Shown piece by piece: positions 10,370-20,809 of a DNA stretch of 64,000 nt. The notes under the pieces are model-generated. The model searched no databases and had not been told where the DNA came from. It saw only the letters and a list, made by a program, of their open reading frames with translations. Both the position numbers and the translations under genes were made by a program. How positions within the stretch are numbered: the stretch's first letter is position 1; each line of letters begins with the position of its first letter. The stretch lies in the NCBI GenBank assembly GCA_023376005.1, contig CM042148.1:76719165-76783164 (forward strand). Reading direction: 5' to 3'. Source of the DNA: Doryteuthis pealeii. Its lineage: Eukaryota; Mollusca; Cephalopoda; Myopsida; Loliginidae.

Positions 10370-10660
10370 AGCGCGTGGTGTAATGGTTAAAGTCATGGGA
10401 AATGGACTCGTCGCCCCAAGTTCAAATCCTGGACGTGGTAATTGCATTTCACTTAGCGCTAATACCCTTGGGAAAGGTATGAATCCTACTCTCCCTCCAG
10501 CTATGGGTAAATAGCAGGGCAGACTGGGTTCTTTAACCATGGCTAGGTAACCAGTCTAGGAGAAGGAAAACTCTGAATTCAAGCCTGTTGAACCCCGCTT
10601 AAGAAATTGACCTTGTGTCGTATCCTACTCGTGCAGAGGAGTTGGTAAATATATATATAT
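10370..10660 (+). mobile_element. SINE2, full-length with tRNA-like head
   Basis: Head: box A-like GTGGTGTAATGGTTAAAG and box B-like AGTTCAAATCC, about 35 nt apart, as expected for an internal pol III promoter. Body: CATTTCACTTAGCGCTAATA. Tail: GACCTTGTGTCGTATCCTAC and a short (TA)n at the 3' end. No tRNA acceptor stem, so this is a SINE rather than a functional tRNA gene. The minus-strand ORF through it is a shadow. Confidence 0.88.
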
Positions 10661-10664
10661 ATAA

Positions 10665-10812
10665 TAAAAAGGGTTGGGGTTGCCATAAGGACACGGGAGT
10701 ACGTAAGTTGGTAGGTATATGACAATGAAGAGGTACTCCACACTCCCCTCATCACTGGATGCAGTTTAACGTCATATCCAGGATAATTTCAGCATTAGGG
10801 TACGTAAGGTGG
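10665..10812 (+). repeat. F4 fragment
   Basis: AGGGTTGGGGTTGCCATAAG then GAGGTACTCCACACTCCCC and GTTTAACGTCATATCCAGG. Confidence 0.65.
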
Positions 10813-11260
10813 TAGTAATATGACGTTAGCAGTAGGGGTATTGGTTTTAGTAACCCAACTTCGCTAGATTTACAACGAATAAAATCAGAGTCAAAAGTGG
10901 ATTCTGATTCAAGACCGGACATATTAACTCCAGGCTGTCAGTCAGCGTCTTGTTCAGTCTCAGAATTTCTTCCGCTCTTGTGCTTTTTCTACTCGGAAAA
11001 CATTTTCTTAGCCCTGGGGAAAAGATGAAAATAGTTCTTATCTGTTGTATGTCAGCTTCTTGTGTTGATAACCTCCACTGAATAAGGGGAAAAGTGGCAA
11101 CGAACGAACAGGTTAGTTCGACTTAAAACTGACAAACGTAACTTTCATAAATTACATGTGCGTGCAAACCGCAAAAAAACTTTCATGTATATTATATTTT
11201 TTTTCTAAAAAAAAAAACTATTCTCGCGGTCTGCTGATATTTATGAATGACAAGCAGAAG
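10813..11260. other. unique DNA
   Basis: Nothing recognised. Poly-A run at 11209-11217. Confidence 0.5.
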
Positions 11261-11261
11261 T

Positions 11262-11360
11262 TGGTTGGTTGGATTTTACGGCATGTCAATTCTTGTTGGG
11301 TTATCTTATGCCGGAGACGTTTTGTTTTATTCATTCTTGATGGATATTTACATTTTTTAT
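11262..11360 (+). repeat. F4 fragment, left end
   Basis: TTGGTTGGATTTTACGGCATG to TTCATTCTTGATGG. It runs into a repeat R end. Confidence 0.7.
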
Positions 11361-11361
11361 T

Positions 11362-11451
11362 TCATCTTGGACGATTTGGGCGGGCTCATTTTTAACCATA
11401 AGGTGTTACAAGATGATAACGGCCATACAATTAAGGAACACGAGTATTAAT
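11362..11451 (+). repeat. repeat R fragment, right end
   Basis: TCATCTTGGACGATTTGGG, CTCATTTTTAACCA, and the terminal GATAACGGCCATACAATTAA followed by CGAGTATTAAT. The last part is the inverted complement of the left end of repeat R at 24006, so R has terminal inverted repeats. Confidence 0.7.
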
Positions 11452-11484
11452 ATGTACATTAAGTAAGTAAAACAATTATAAATA

Positions 11485-12142
11485 CTAGCAAATATATGCA
11501 CCCTCCGGGTGCAAGTATTTAAGTTTTAATGTAATAAAATATTGTATTAAATTAGAAAGGCTAATGAAACTAAATAAGAATACAGATAAAAAGATTTAAA
11601 ACAGAGGGAGTATAATAAAAGATTTGAAACAGAGGGAGTATAATAAAAAATGGAACAACTGAAACTTACTCTTCCATCACTCTCGTCTTTCATTGTTATT
11701 TTTTCTAATTTAAGTATTTAGTTATAAGAGGCAGTAAAGAATAAAATGACAGTTATTTTATCTTGTTAATGGATTTCATTTAAGATTCATTGAAGAGATT
11801 TTTGCTTATATTCATTAAAATAAAACCAAACAGTTAGAAATCAATAATACTAAGCACATATTTATTAAATTCGATTTTTTAATATTAATATTCAAATTAG
11901 CCTTCCCGTTCACATTGTAAAGCGCTATTTTGTTGTATATATAAATATAATTGCATGTTGTTAGTATGTAGAAGTAGTTAACAGTATTAATAATGTAAGA
12001 CAATTTTATTAATAATTGAGGTTTAGATAAAAATAAAATCATGGAGAATGTGATGTCAATAATAACTAAGAGAATTGTGACTTGAGTAGGAATATAGTTT
12101 CGGTTACAGACAGAAAAACACACAATCTCCATTATAATAAGA
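11485..12142 (-). mobile_element. non-autonomous Helitron, family A
   Basis: CTAG at 11485, perfect hairpin GCACCC/GGGTGC with a TCC loop, and minus-strand start TCTTATTATAATGGAGATTG, all between A and T. An internal 35-bp direct duplication (AAACAGAGGGAGTATAATAAAA twice) at about 11598-11650 is shared with the copy at 53303, showing the two belong to one subfamily. Confidence 0.9.
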
Positions 12143-12149
12143 TATGATG

Positions 12150-12798
12150 CTGACAAATCGAAACGATGGTATTGGGTGGTTTTATTTGGACTTCTGTGTT
12201 ACCATTTTTGCTCTCGTAGCTGAGCTGGTAAAGAAGCTGGTACGTATAACCAAATTTCACAGAGGCAAAAGGAGACGTGGGTTGGGGTGCCGACTCGAGT
12301 TAGTTGCAATAAAAAGTAAACTAGAACTCGGAAGATAAATGATAATAACAGTGAAAATGATTAATAATAATGAGTGACGAGGCTTCATCTAGAGAATTAC
12401 AAAAAAATAAAAAAATTTAAAAAATAAATAGATAAACGAATAAAAATATTTTGGAATTATATTCGCACGCTAAATTTACTACGGAAATTTTGACATGTGC
12501 TGTTTCCTATATTTTATTGTGATATTTGCTGTGTCACTTATGTAATCATTTGAGTGAATGAAAGTTTTGACATATTTGCTTAATAAATGATACGGGTTAA
12601 AGAAAAGGTTACAAAAACAGACAGTTTTTTCTGATAAGATTCTAATTTATAAGGGAATGTTACACTGCAATATTTCATAAACCGCTTCCTAATAAAATAA
12701 GGCGCTAAATAGTTTGAGTGCTATAACGTCTTTTCAATTACAACCGCGCTACTTTTTTCTTTTTTACATAATTTTGTAGCAAAATGAGATGTACGTGG
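12150..12798. other. unique AT-rich DNA
   Basis: Nothing recognised. The small ORF at 12144-12338 lacks any motif. Confidence 0.45.
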
Positions 12799-12915
12799 GC
12801 TGGTTGGCTGGTTGGTTGGTTTTTACGGCATGTCAACCATTATTGGGTTATTTTATGCCGAAGACATTTTGTTTTATTCATTCTTGATAAATACTCGAGT
12901 TTTTTAAAACACATT
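12799..12915 (+). repeat. F4 fragment, left end
   Basis: TGGTTGGCTGGTTGGTTGG, TTTACGGCATGTCAACC, TTTTATGCCGAAGAC. Confidence 0.75.
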
Positions 12916-12949
12916 TTTTTTATTTCTCTGAATTTTTTATTGAGGCTTG

Positions 12950-13160
12950 ATAATTAGTATTATTTGTATCATTCGAACTATTGTCCTTATCCTCATTTTT
13001 ATCTGTACAACGTTTCGGCCGATGTGCCTTCCGGCCTTCTTCAGGTATTTATTGTCGGGTTCGGGAACCATCTCGGACTCGGGAACCTTCTTGTCGTAAT
13101 CGGGAGCCATCACGGAACTTTGAATCTTACCCTTTATTCAGTCCATTATTTTCAAATCAT
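12950..13160 (-). repeat. hammerhead-associated repeat HB
   Basis: Minus strand: a TTCCGTGATGGCTCCCGA segment, then TACCTGAAGAAGGCCGG...GAAACGTTGTAC and AATGAGGATAAGGACAATAG. The same order is seen at 25900-26090 and, in inverted pairs, at 32.7, 42.9 and 52.0 kb. Confidence 0.6.
13005..13048 (-). ncRNA. hammerhead-like core, weak
   Basis: Minus strand CUGAAGA (the seventh core position tolerates any base), stem II GGCCG/CGGCC after one unpaired A, then GAAA and a self-complementary ACGU as minimal stem III. Stem I is only UAC/GUA. The order is right but the helices are marginal. Confidence 0.35.
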
Positions 13161-13189
13161 TTTTTCTATTAAACCCATAGATAGGACGA

Positions 13190-13242
13190 TTGATGTAAGT
13201 ATTTGTCCTACGCGTTCACCACGGGTAGGATGCGACACAAGA
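13190..13242 (-). mobile_element. SINE3, tail portion (split)
   Basis: Complement of the SINE3 tail: CACGGGTAGGATGCGACACAAG. The head continues at 13787 beyond an inserted LTR. Confidence 0.75.
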
Positions 13243-13786
13243 TGTTGCATAGTGCCTTCTTTACCGGCACTAAATAGGTATATGTTATATACTTCTCTTA
13301 CTTCTTACTCTGTCGTCTATTCTTCTGGCCGGCTTGGGTTCTGATCGTCTATCATCTATCTTGGTCTGGTATATCTTCTAAGGTTTTGTCTGGTCTTCTA
13401 TTTAGGATTCCGGGTCTGGTTTCTGTTGCTAGGGATTTCTTGTTATCAGAAGCCTGTGTCATTGTTAGTTTTTAGTAATAAACACAAGACTTCGATTTAT
13501 GTTGATGTTACTTTATTCATAAATCCCAAGACCAGACAAAGCGCGCGGATCCTTACATCTTGCTAGCTCGGCTGCTAACTTCTAACTGACTAAGTTACTT
13601 GCTTAGTATCCTTAAACCGGAAGGGCCTTCTATCGGGATTCCGGTTCTCACGGTTTATCCCGCAAGGCAAGGTCAGAGTGAGGTCAAGCATTGTCACTCA
13701 CTCTCAAGGCCATCAGCTGTACTGATCGCCATAATGATTTCTACACTACCTTAAAAATGTATTAGGGATCCAATTATTATGTAACA
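13243..13786. mobile_element. solo LTR (LTR retrotransposon)
   Basis: 544 bp beginning TGTTGCATAG and ending TATGTAACA, i.e. TGTT...AACA ends. It is flanked by the 4-bp duplication AAGA (13239-13242 and 13787-13790) and splits a SINE3. Relatives are at 26950-27492 and 52372-52824. It has AATAAA near 13483 and no internal coding region, so it is a solo LTR, presumably left by recombination between the two LTRs of an element. Superfamily cannot be fixed from the LTR alone. Confidence 0.85.
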
Positions 13787-13885
13787 AAGATCGCAAGTAT
13801 GGGACATCTAGCGATGACGAACTCGCTAGTCAGTAGTAATAGATCTGCGAGATTAGCTTGTTAACCATTACACCACAATGAGATG
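13787..13885 (-). mobile_element. SINE3, head portion (split)
   Basis: Complement of GATCTATTACTACTGACTAG, CGAGTTCGTCATCGC (box B region) and GTGTAATGGTTAACAAGC (box A region). Confidence 0.75.
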
Positions 13886-13925
13886 CCCAAAAGAGATTAA
13901 TGTATGGATTGACTCTTCTGTTAAG

Positions 13926-14345
13926 GTCGGTCGGTCGATTGGAATTTACGGCATGTCAACCCTTCTTGAGTTATTTTATGCCGAATACGTTTTGTTTTAC
14001 TCATTCTTCATGCGTACTCAATTTTTTTAAACACATTTTTTTCTATTTAGCCCATAGATTGGACCCTAACAGGTACTACTTCTCCGGATCAGAGAGGACC
14101 TGGAAGCAATAGTGATGAAGAGGTATTCTACATTCCCTAGAACTTCACCATCAGATCGAGTTTAACGTCACACCCAGAACAATAAGACCGCAACCACTGC
14201 CTTCTAACACATGATAAAAAGGGTTAGCGTTTGCCATAAGGGCATTAGGGCTGGGATAATCATATAGGTGCAAGTCGCTTAATTTGACCAACCGATTAAT
14301 CAGAGGGGTCCTCTCCGACGCCCATGTATTGTTGCATGTCACTCT
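13926..14345 (+). repeat. F4 copy, right end truncated
   Basis: F4 landmarks from GGAATTTACGGCATGTCAAC through CTCTCCGACGCCC to the GTTGCATGTCA segment. Confidence 0.75.
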
Positions 14346-14526
14346 TCTGTCCTGGTGAGAATGCGAATAAATACTAAGATCAGAGTGTAGTACCAGTAGC
14401 CATGCGAATTCCTGGTTGATTTAAAAACTATAAGATATAACTATTCAAATGAATACGGTTATTATTTCAAAATGTATGAAGTTCAATACATTTTTAAAAT
14501 TAAGAAAAAATAGATTAAATAATATA

Positions 14527-14700
14527 CGAGGGTCGGCTGAAAAATTCATAGACTGACCAAGATACTCTCATAGTATGTGACCAAATATAGTTTATTTTCA
14601 ACATAGCCCCTCCCCTCCATTGCGGTTCGCACACTTCTTCCAGTGTTACAGTGCTTGGATCCCATTGATCACAAATGTCATAAACAGCACGTATGTCGTC
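14527..14700 (-). pseudogene. mariner-like transposon relic, 3' end
   Basis: Next to a TA lies a mariner-like terminal repeat (CGAGGGTCGGCTGAAAAATTC). Read on the minus strand, the adjacent 60 bp translates as W-K-K-C-A-N-R then G, which resembles the C-terminal W-x-K-C-I-x-x-x-G segment of mariner transposases, followed by stops. The rest of the transposase and the other end are missing. Confidence 0.55.
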
Positions 14701-14783
14701 ATCATTTGAACTTTTCTACCAACCCGCGTATAAGGATCACTTTATTTTTTGCTTTTATTATACGTTCACATTTTTTGTTATAA

Positions 14784-15393
14784 CTAGCAAATATATGCAC
14801 CCTTCGGGTGCAAGTATTTAGGTTTTGATGTTATAAAATATTGTATCAAATTATAAACTATTTAGAAAATGATAAACTGAGGGGGTATAATCGAAAAATA
14901 GAACAGCTTTAGATTTAACTCTTCTATCATTTTCTTTCACTCCCGTCTTTCATTTTTTCTAATTTATCTATTTAGTAAGATTATGAAGTATTTAATAAAA
15001 TTACAGTTCTTTCGTCTTGTTTATGGATTTCTTTTAAGATTTATCCCCGAGATTTTTGCTCAGATTCATTAAGAGAAAACCAAACAATTAGAAATCAATA
15101 ATACTAAGCATATATTTATTAAAATCAAATTTTAAATATCAATATGCAAATTAGCCTTCTCGTTCACACTGTAAACCGCTATTTTGTTGTATATATAAAT
15201 ACAATTACATGCTATTAGTAGGTAGATATGGTCAACAGTATTAATAAGCTATAACAATTTTATCAATAATTGAGGTTTAAATAAAAATAAATTCATGGTA
15301 AATATGACGTCAATAACTAAGGGAATTATGACTTGAATAGTGATTTAGTTTCGGTTACAGACAGACAAACACACAATCTCCATTATAATAAGA
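14784..15393 (-). mobile_element. non-autonomous Helitron, family A
   Basis: CTAG, hairpin GCACCC/GGGTGC (TTC loop), and minus-strand TCTTATTATAATGGAG start between A and T. Confidence 0.9.
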
Positions 15394-15579
15394 TATCAAG
15401 TATGATAGTTATTAGTATTATAAATACTCGAAACCCTACAACCGTATGCAAAATATTTCTAACTAAGACTGATAATTATATGGTTTCAAGTAATTATTTC
15501 TTTCTAATAAGTCATTTTGTTTGCAGATAGTAATATGGTTTCAAGTAACTAATAATAATTTTTAGTAAGCAAGTATAAG

Positions 15580-15822
15580 CAAGTCTTCAGGGTGGCCTAA
15601 AGTCGGTATCAGCCAGACAGCGAGGGAGTCTTCCTTTTCACTTGCGCTAGACCAAGGAGATTGTTTGTTAGTGTCTGGGGTGCGGCGCCATACCTACTAT
15701 CAGCCTCACTTTACCGCACAGATCCCTCTGCTACTCATACACCGAGTTGGCGAGAGCCGGTATCGAACCAGGAACCTTGCGATTCCTAGTCAAGTACTCT
15801 ACCGACTGAGCTAACCCGGCAC
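15580..15822 (-). mobile_element. SINE1, full-length tRNA-headed SINE
   Basis: On the minus strand: head with box A TTAGCTCAGTCGGTAGAG and box B GGTTCGATACC, then GCTGATAGTAGG..., GTCTAGCGC and the tail GATACCGACTTTAGGCC. Other copies: 34.16, 42.6, 44.1, 46.2, 54.1, 55.7 and 56.1 kb. Confidence 0.88.
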
Positions 15823-15892
15823 ATAAAAAAAGCAAGTATAGCTTCAAGTAACTATTCTTTATATATATCTGTAAGTTATTCTCATTAAGTAT

Positions 15893-16035
15893 CCCTATCG
15901 AATACGAATATTTTTAAGCGGGTCTATTAGACCTATAGATTGGATCCTAACAGGTATTACCACTCCTGGTTAGAGTGTACCTAGGAGAATTGGCAATGAA
16001 GGAGTACTCCATACTCTCCAGAACAGGTGCCTCAT
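15893..16035 (+). repeat. F4 fragment, central part
   Basis: GACCTATAGATTGGATCCTA, CCACTCCTGGTTAGAGTG, GGAGTACTCCATACTCTCC. Confidence 0.65.
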
Positions 16036-16194
16036 CATCCACACTTTTGTTTATGTATAAAGCTTATCTAAGACTGACAGGTGTGGTGTAGCCAGTGACG
16101 ACTGAATTCTCTTCAGTAACAATAATCTGTAAGGCTAACTTGTTAGTATGCTTACACGGCGAGACCTCTGTAGTCAAAATCTATATAATAATAC

Positions 16195-16620
16195 TGTTGT
16201 TCCTACAAAATACGACCGTTATCATCTTGCAACACCCCCCGATTAAAAATGAGACTGTCCAAATGAGTGTCGTCACCTCAGCTAAATAATGGACAGTTCC
16301 ATTTTATTATGAAGAAATGGAAGAAAAATGACATGCTACACAGAAAATAATGAAAAAGAAAGAAATAGTAGGGAAAATATAAAGAGAGGGGTGAGTGTGT
16401 GGAAGCGATATCGCCAATCTGTTTCAATCGAACATAATGAAAAGGAGGAAAGAATTTAAAAAAAAAAAAGAGTGAGAGTGTCTTAAATCAAGAATATCAT
16501 ACCTTTTACATATAACAACAATTTTGCAATAGTTCTTAAGTAAACGCATCAACCGTTGTAATAATTGAAATATCATACTGTGGTATATCCACAGGTCCTG
16601 CTAATATAAATGAATAACTG
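16195..16620 (-). repeat. repeat R
   Basis: Reverse-strand copy: complement of AGACTGTCC..GATAACGGTCG at 16200-16270, CATGTCATTTTTCTTCC near 16320, and CTGTGGATATACCACAGTATG at 16575-16600. Same order as 24.0 and 50.8 kb. The ORF 16095-16289 overlaps its edge and is not supported. Confidence 0.65.
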
Positions 16621-16675
16621 AAAATCCCAAGAATTGAAATGAAAGGAAAAATCTACTAGATATGAATCTCTAAAA

Positions 16676-17087
16676 TCTATTAATAATGGAGATTCGTTTC
16701 CGGTTTTTGTCTGTAACAAAAAATACGTCACTGCTTACGTCACTATACCCGAAATCGTCATAATAATAAATACACTCAAAATTTGAGCATGCAACATTAG
16801 ACAGTCCTCATTGTTTTTTAAAACAAGTTTTAATAGATACATCCTCGGTATGATATATTTATATATAGTTTGTTTTATTTTAATAGATATTCAAAGTTAA
16901 TAGAACTTAGTTTCGATTTCAAATTTTTATTTTTTTTTTTTTTTTTTTACTCCTTTAATAATTTGATGATTTCATGATTTATGGTTCAAACGCTCGGACA
17001 TTTAATTTTTAACTTTCACCTCCTCAAGCAATATCTTTCAAAAATTTATTTTTACATCGCCCGGAGGATGTTTCTTTATTTTGCTAG
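16676..17087 (+). mobile_element. non-autonomous Helitron, family B
   Basis: Starts TCTATTAATAATGGAGATTC after A16675, carries CCGGTTTTTGTCTGTAAC, and ends with a hairpin region (CGCCCGGAGG) followed by TTGCTAG and T. A T-run of about 21 nt lies at 16928-16948. Confidence 0.85.
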
Positions 17088-17089
17088 TA

Positions 17090-17400
17090 TCTATAAGATC
17101 AAAAGAATGAATTTATAATCAATAATAAGAGTTCTGTCGAAATTCAACAATCTAATATTTAAGTGTCCTGATTATAACACTAAATTATATTTGATGGTAA
17201 GGATTTAGTTTGGTAGATCTGGAGTATCTCCTCCTTGTCATTACTCCCGTGTATCCACTAAACAGAGTGGTAGTACTACTCTTCAACAACAACACAAAAA
17301 ATGTAAATATAAACACAATTTAGGGAATTGCGTTCATTTACATTTTTTGTGTGTAGTGGTTTAAGAAAGTTTTTGGTGCGTGTAGCGAATAAGAACAATT
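17090..17400. other. unique DNA with a 16-bp inverted repeat
   Basis: ACACAAAAAATGTAAA near 17293 and its complement TTTACATTTTTTGTGT near 17338 enclose a 30-nt loop. Nothing else recognised. Confidence 0.55.
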
Positions 17401-17401
17401 T

Positions 17402-17460
17402 TCAAACATATGTATTTGACCCAGAGGCATTAAATAATCCAAGATGGGTTGATATACAGT
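17402..17460 (-). repeat. F4 fragment, left end
   Basis: GGCATTAAATAATCC and GGGTTGATATACAG, the complement of the F4 left end. Confidence 0.55.
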
Positions 17461-17545
17461 TAAGAATTAAAATCAATCAGACATTTTTTTAAATTCATTT
17501 TTGTCAGACAGTCATCATATCCCGATTGTATGCCATGGGAAAATA

Positions 17546-17785
17546 GTTATGAGAAAAACAGAAGAAAAAAAAATGAGAAAGAGAAAAGAAGAGAAAGAAA
17601 AAGAGAAAGAAAAAGAGAGAAAAGAGAGAGAAAAAGAGAAAGAAAAAAAGAGAGAAAAAAAAGAGAGAAAAAAAGAAAAAAAAAGAGAAAGAAAAAGAGA
17701 AGAAAAAGAGGAAAAAAAGAGAAAGAAAAAGAGAAAAAGAGAAAGAAAAAGAGAAAAAAAGAGAAAGAAAAAAGAAAAAGAACTG
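17546..17785. repeat. polypurine tract (GAAAAA/GAGAAA)
   Basis: About 240 bp of almost pure A and G on the + strand, built from GAAAAAGAGAAAG-like units. It produces three overlapping ORFs, K/E/R-rich or S/F/L-rich depending on strand; the multiple open frames and absence of any domain argue against a gene. Confidence 0.9.
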
Positions 17786-18266
17786 ACGCGAGTTCTCAAA
17801 AGGTTTTTTTTTCTGGTCTTAAATAGCTTCCAGTCTGTTATACCTAAGCCAATTTTCACAGTCTATATTTAGTATTTAGAAGGATAGCCACAAGTGAAGC
17901 GTTCATTTCTATAAAGAAAAAAAATTGAAAAAAAAAAAAGGAAAAAGGAATTTGAAAAAAAAAGGTTCAATCGTCCGCACAGAAAAAAAAGTTCTAAAAT
18001 TAATATCTTCCTTTCACCTCCAAATGATCCAGTTATTTTTTTTTTTTTCCTTCCAGCCAGTTTTTGAGTCAGATGTTTTTTTTCCTTTTCACTCTAAAAT
18101 TGGCAGATGGTCCTCCGTTTTGGTGAGCTGTTACATGGAATTCAGTTCGCTTTTCATCATTTTCTAATGTCGTACACACTTTGCTTCCTCGATTCTGATA
18201 CACATAACTGATTACTCTCAAAATTAATATGGCGGTATGGCAGATGCTGACAAACATAAAACAACG

Positions 18267-18270
<4 letters not shown>

Positions 18271-18331
<61 letters not shown>
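18271..18331. repeat. (GA)n microsatellite
   Basis: About 60 bp of pure GA. The S/L-repeat ORFs on the minus strand are its translation. Confidence 0.95.
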
Positions 18332-18333
<2 letters not shown>

Positions 18334-18454
18334 TTCGGTTGAAGTGAAATGGCAGAAAAGACAGAGGAAGAAAGTAATAGACAAATGTAAAAAAATAAAA
18401 TAAAATGTAATATTTTCTGATCTCCCACCATGTTAGATAAACAAAGTCTGATTA

Positions 18455-18800
18455 TCAAGGGAAACCACTCACAAACCGAAGCTCATGTGGTGGCCAGTGT
18501 AAAAATTGGTAATCTTCAACTTGTTCCTCGTAAATTCCTACTATAAAATAAACTGAACCCTCATTTTATGTCTGTGTTTTTGCAATAAATGTTTTTAAAT
18601 ATGTTTGCAATAAATGTTTTTAAATAAAGAAAATATATCCAGTATTGTAAAATAACGGGTGCAAGAAAAATAAAACATTTATTGCAAAAATATGGACATA
18701 AAATGAAGGTTCAGTTTATTCTATGGTAGGAATTTACGAGGAACAAGTTAAGGATTACCTAAAAATTTAGTGTATCCCGTCGGCATTCCTCTTTTGAAGC
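18455..18800 (+). repeat. repeat G copy interrupted by a MITE
   Basis: Left part ACAAACCGAAGCTCATG (18473) and right part CCCGTCGGCATTCC (18777) match the uninterrupted copy at 34855-34920, which serves as an empty-site comparison. Confidence 0.75.
18508..18759. mobile_element. MITE with long terminal inverted repeats and 8-bp TSD
   Basis: 252 bp whose ends GGTAATC and GATTACC begin roughly 85-bp inverted arms (AACTTGTTCCTCGTAAATTC; TAAACTGAACC; ATTTTATGTC; TTGCAATAAATG). The flanking 8-bp duplication is TAAAAATT (18500-18507 and 18760-18767). The empty site in repeat G at about 34895 reads CAAAAATTG. An 8-bp duplication is known for hAT, P and Merlin elements; the superfamily is undecided. 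Confidence 0.85.
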
Positions 18801-19500
18801 GTCTACGTATCTGCCTACCGTATATACTCATGTAGGAGTTGATATCATGGATAGGACAACTATTAAGTTATGGTCAGGGAAACTTAATTAAACGGAATTA
18901 GTTATTCAAACCAATTGTTTGTCATCCTTACGGTTACGTCTACACTTCAACCTTTCAAAATTAGTCGGCTTTTGTTTTTTTTTCTTTTTACAAAAAATAG
19001 GTCTTTAAAAAAAGTATATCTGTTTTAAAAAATCGAACTATATGAAAAAGTTTTTGAACTTGAGTCTTTTCAATCAACAACAGTAATCACTTTCCTCTAA
19101 CAGTCTATTTGCCACCACGGTACTCTCTTTTCTCTGACCTTCCTTCTCTCGCAACAATCACAGTAGTCGTCCGGATTTTACCGCTCTCGTCCTCCCTGGC
19201 TTGGTTCATTCCGCCAGTGTCTACGACTGCCTGTTTTTATTACGGCTCGCCCACCTTTCATGCAAATTACGTCTCGTCCCATCCGGGTCTCTCGTCACGG
19301 CACAAGCGATTCTTTGCCGCTTACGTCGGGGGGATCAACTATGCCCATTTACATTATACATTAATATATATAGACAAATAACGCACGCAAAAGAAACTAG
19401 CTTCGTAGCTGAATTATTTTTGTTTTCTCAACTAGTGCTCGAGGTTAATATACGACTTCAGGTTAGCGAAACCGAATCTTTACTTTGTTTAACCATATAA
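18800..19500. other. unique DNA
   Basis: Two overlapping ORFs (19109-19381, 19201-19500) on the + strand have no recognisable domain. Slightly higher GC at 19130-19340 than around. I make no functional claim. Confidence 0.4.
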
Positions 19501-19504
19501 AGTA

Positions 19505-19715
19505 GGCGCGTGATAGCTAACGCGCAGAACTGCTATATCGTAGTATGCGAGTTCGAACTCCAGTCGCGCTATTATGTTCACTTTCGGACTAGTAACCTTG
19601 GGAAAGATATGAACTTCCCTCTGTCCCCACAGATATTAGTTAAATATTACCACTACTGTTATCCTACAAAGGTGGCTTTAGCATTAAATAACCCACGAAG
19701 GTTGATACGCTGTTA
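19505..19715 (+). mobile_element. tRNA-like SINE, diverged
   Basis: Box A-like CGTGATAGCTAACGCGC and box B-like GAGTTCGAACTCC, then CCTTGGGAAAGATATGAAC as in SINE2, then an F4 left end in inverted orientation (GGTTGATACGCTGTTAAA) at the 3' side. Confidence 0.6.
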
Positions 19716-20169
19716 AACAAAAAGAAATCAAACCATATAAACTCAACGTATAGCCGAAATTTTCCAAACCAGAAACCGAAATTATAACGCCTTTTCTTAT
19801 AATTTATTTCATTTATCAGAAAATCAAGACTCAAAACATCATGTTATATATACATTTTATAACTTAATAGTAAATTGGCAACAGAGGCCCGTAATCGTTC
19901 GCCTCTTGACGATACTTATTAAATTAAGCCATCAAAAATCACTTCAGTATTATGTCTGTGTTTATTGCTGGAATAATTTTTTTTTTAAGTTAGACAGATA
20001 AATGTATGGTCATAGTGGCCAAAGGCCTCATTTAGGATTTCCGCTGAAACAAACTTAAAATCTCATCTTTAGGGCAATTTTCTAGACTCTCATTGAAACA
20101 GGAATATTTTCAATTGAAATTTAATGTTGACTTCTGATAACCTGCTTAGTACATTCAACGTTATATATA

Positions 20170-20800
20170 CTAGCAAATATATGCACCCTCCGGGTGCAAG
20201 TATTTATGTTTTAATGTAATAAAATGTCCAATCAAATTAGAAAGACTAATGAAATTAAATAAGAATGCAGATAAAAAGATTTGAAATAGAGGGGATGAAT
20301 AATAAAAAACATAGAACAACTGAAACTTACTCTTCTATCACTCATGTATTTCATTGCTAAATTTTCCTAATTTAACTAAATAGTTAAATTAGGAAGTAAA
20401 TAAGTAAATTACAGTTATTTCTTCTAGTTAATGGATATCTTTAAAGATTTATTGAATAGATTTTTTATCATATTCATTAAGATAAAACCAAAGAATTAGA
20501 AATCAATATTACCAAGCGCATATTTATTAAAATCAAATTTTTAATATCAATATGCAAATTAGACTTCCCGTTCACACTGTAAATCGCTATTTTTCTGTAT
20601 ATATAAATACAATTACATCTTACAATATGTAGATAAGGCCAACAGTATTAATAACGTAAAACAATTTTATTAATTATTGAGGTTTAAGTAAAAATAAAAT
20701 CATGAAGAATATGACGTAAATAACTAAGGTAATCGTGTCTTGAGTAGTGATATAGTTTCGGTTACAGAAAGACAAACACACAATCTCCATTATAATAAGA
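20170..20800 (-). mobile_element. non-autonomous Helitron, family A
   Basis: CTAG, perfect GCACCC/GGGTGC hairpin, and minus-strand TCTTATTATAATGGAG start between A and T. Confidence 0.9.
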
Positions 20801-20809
20801 TATATAAAC

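Noticed and set aside
10313..10540. Minus-strand ORF similar to the one at 29829-30095
   Set aside because: Both lie inside SINE2 copies; the shared residues reflect the shared SINE sequence.
17501..17872. ORF of 123 residues, K/E/R-rich
   Set aside because: Direct translation of a polypurine repeat; open in several frames and on the opposite strand as well.
18069..18458. Minus-strand ORF with S/L repeats
   Set aside because: Produced by the (GA)n tract at 18271-18331, open in two frames.
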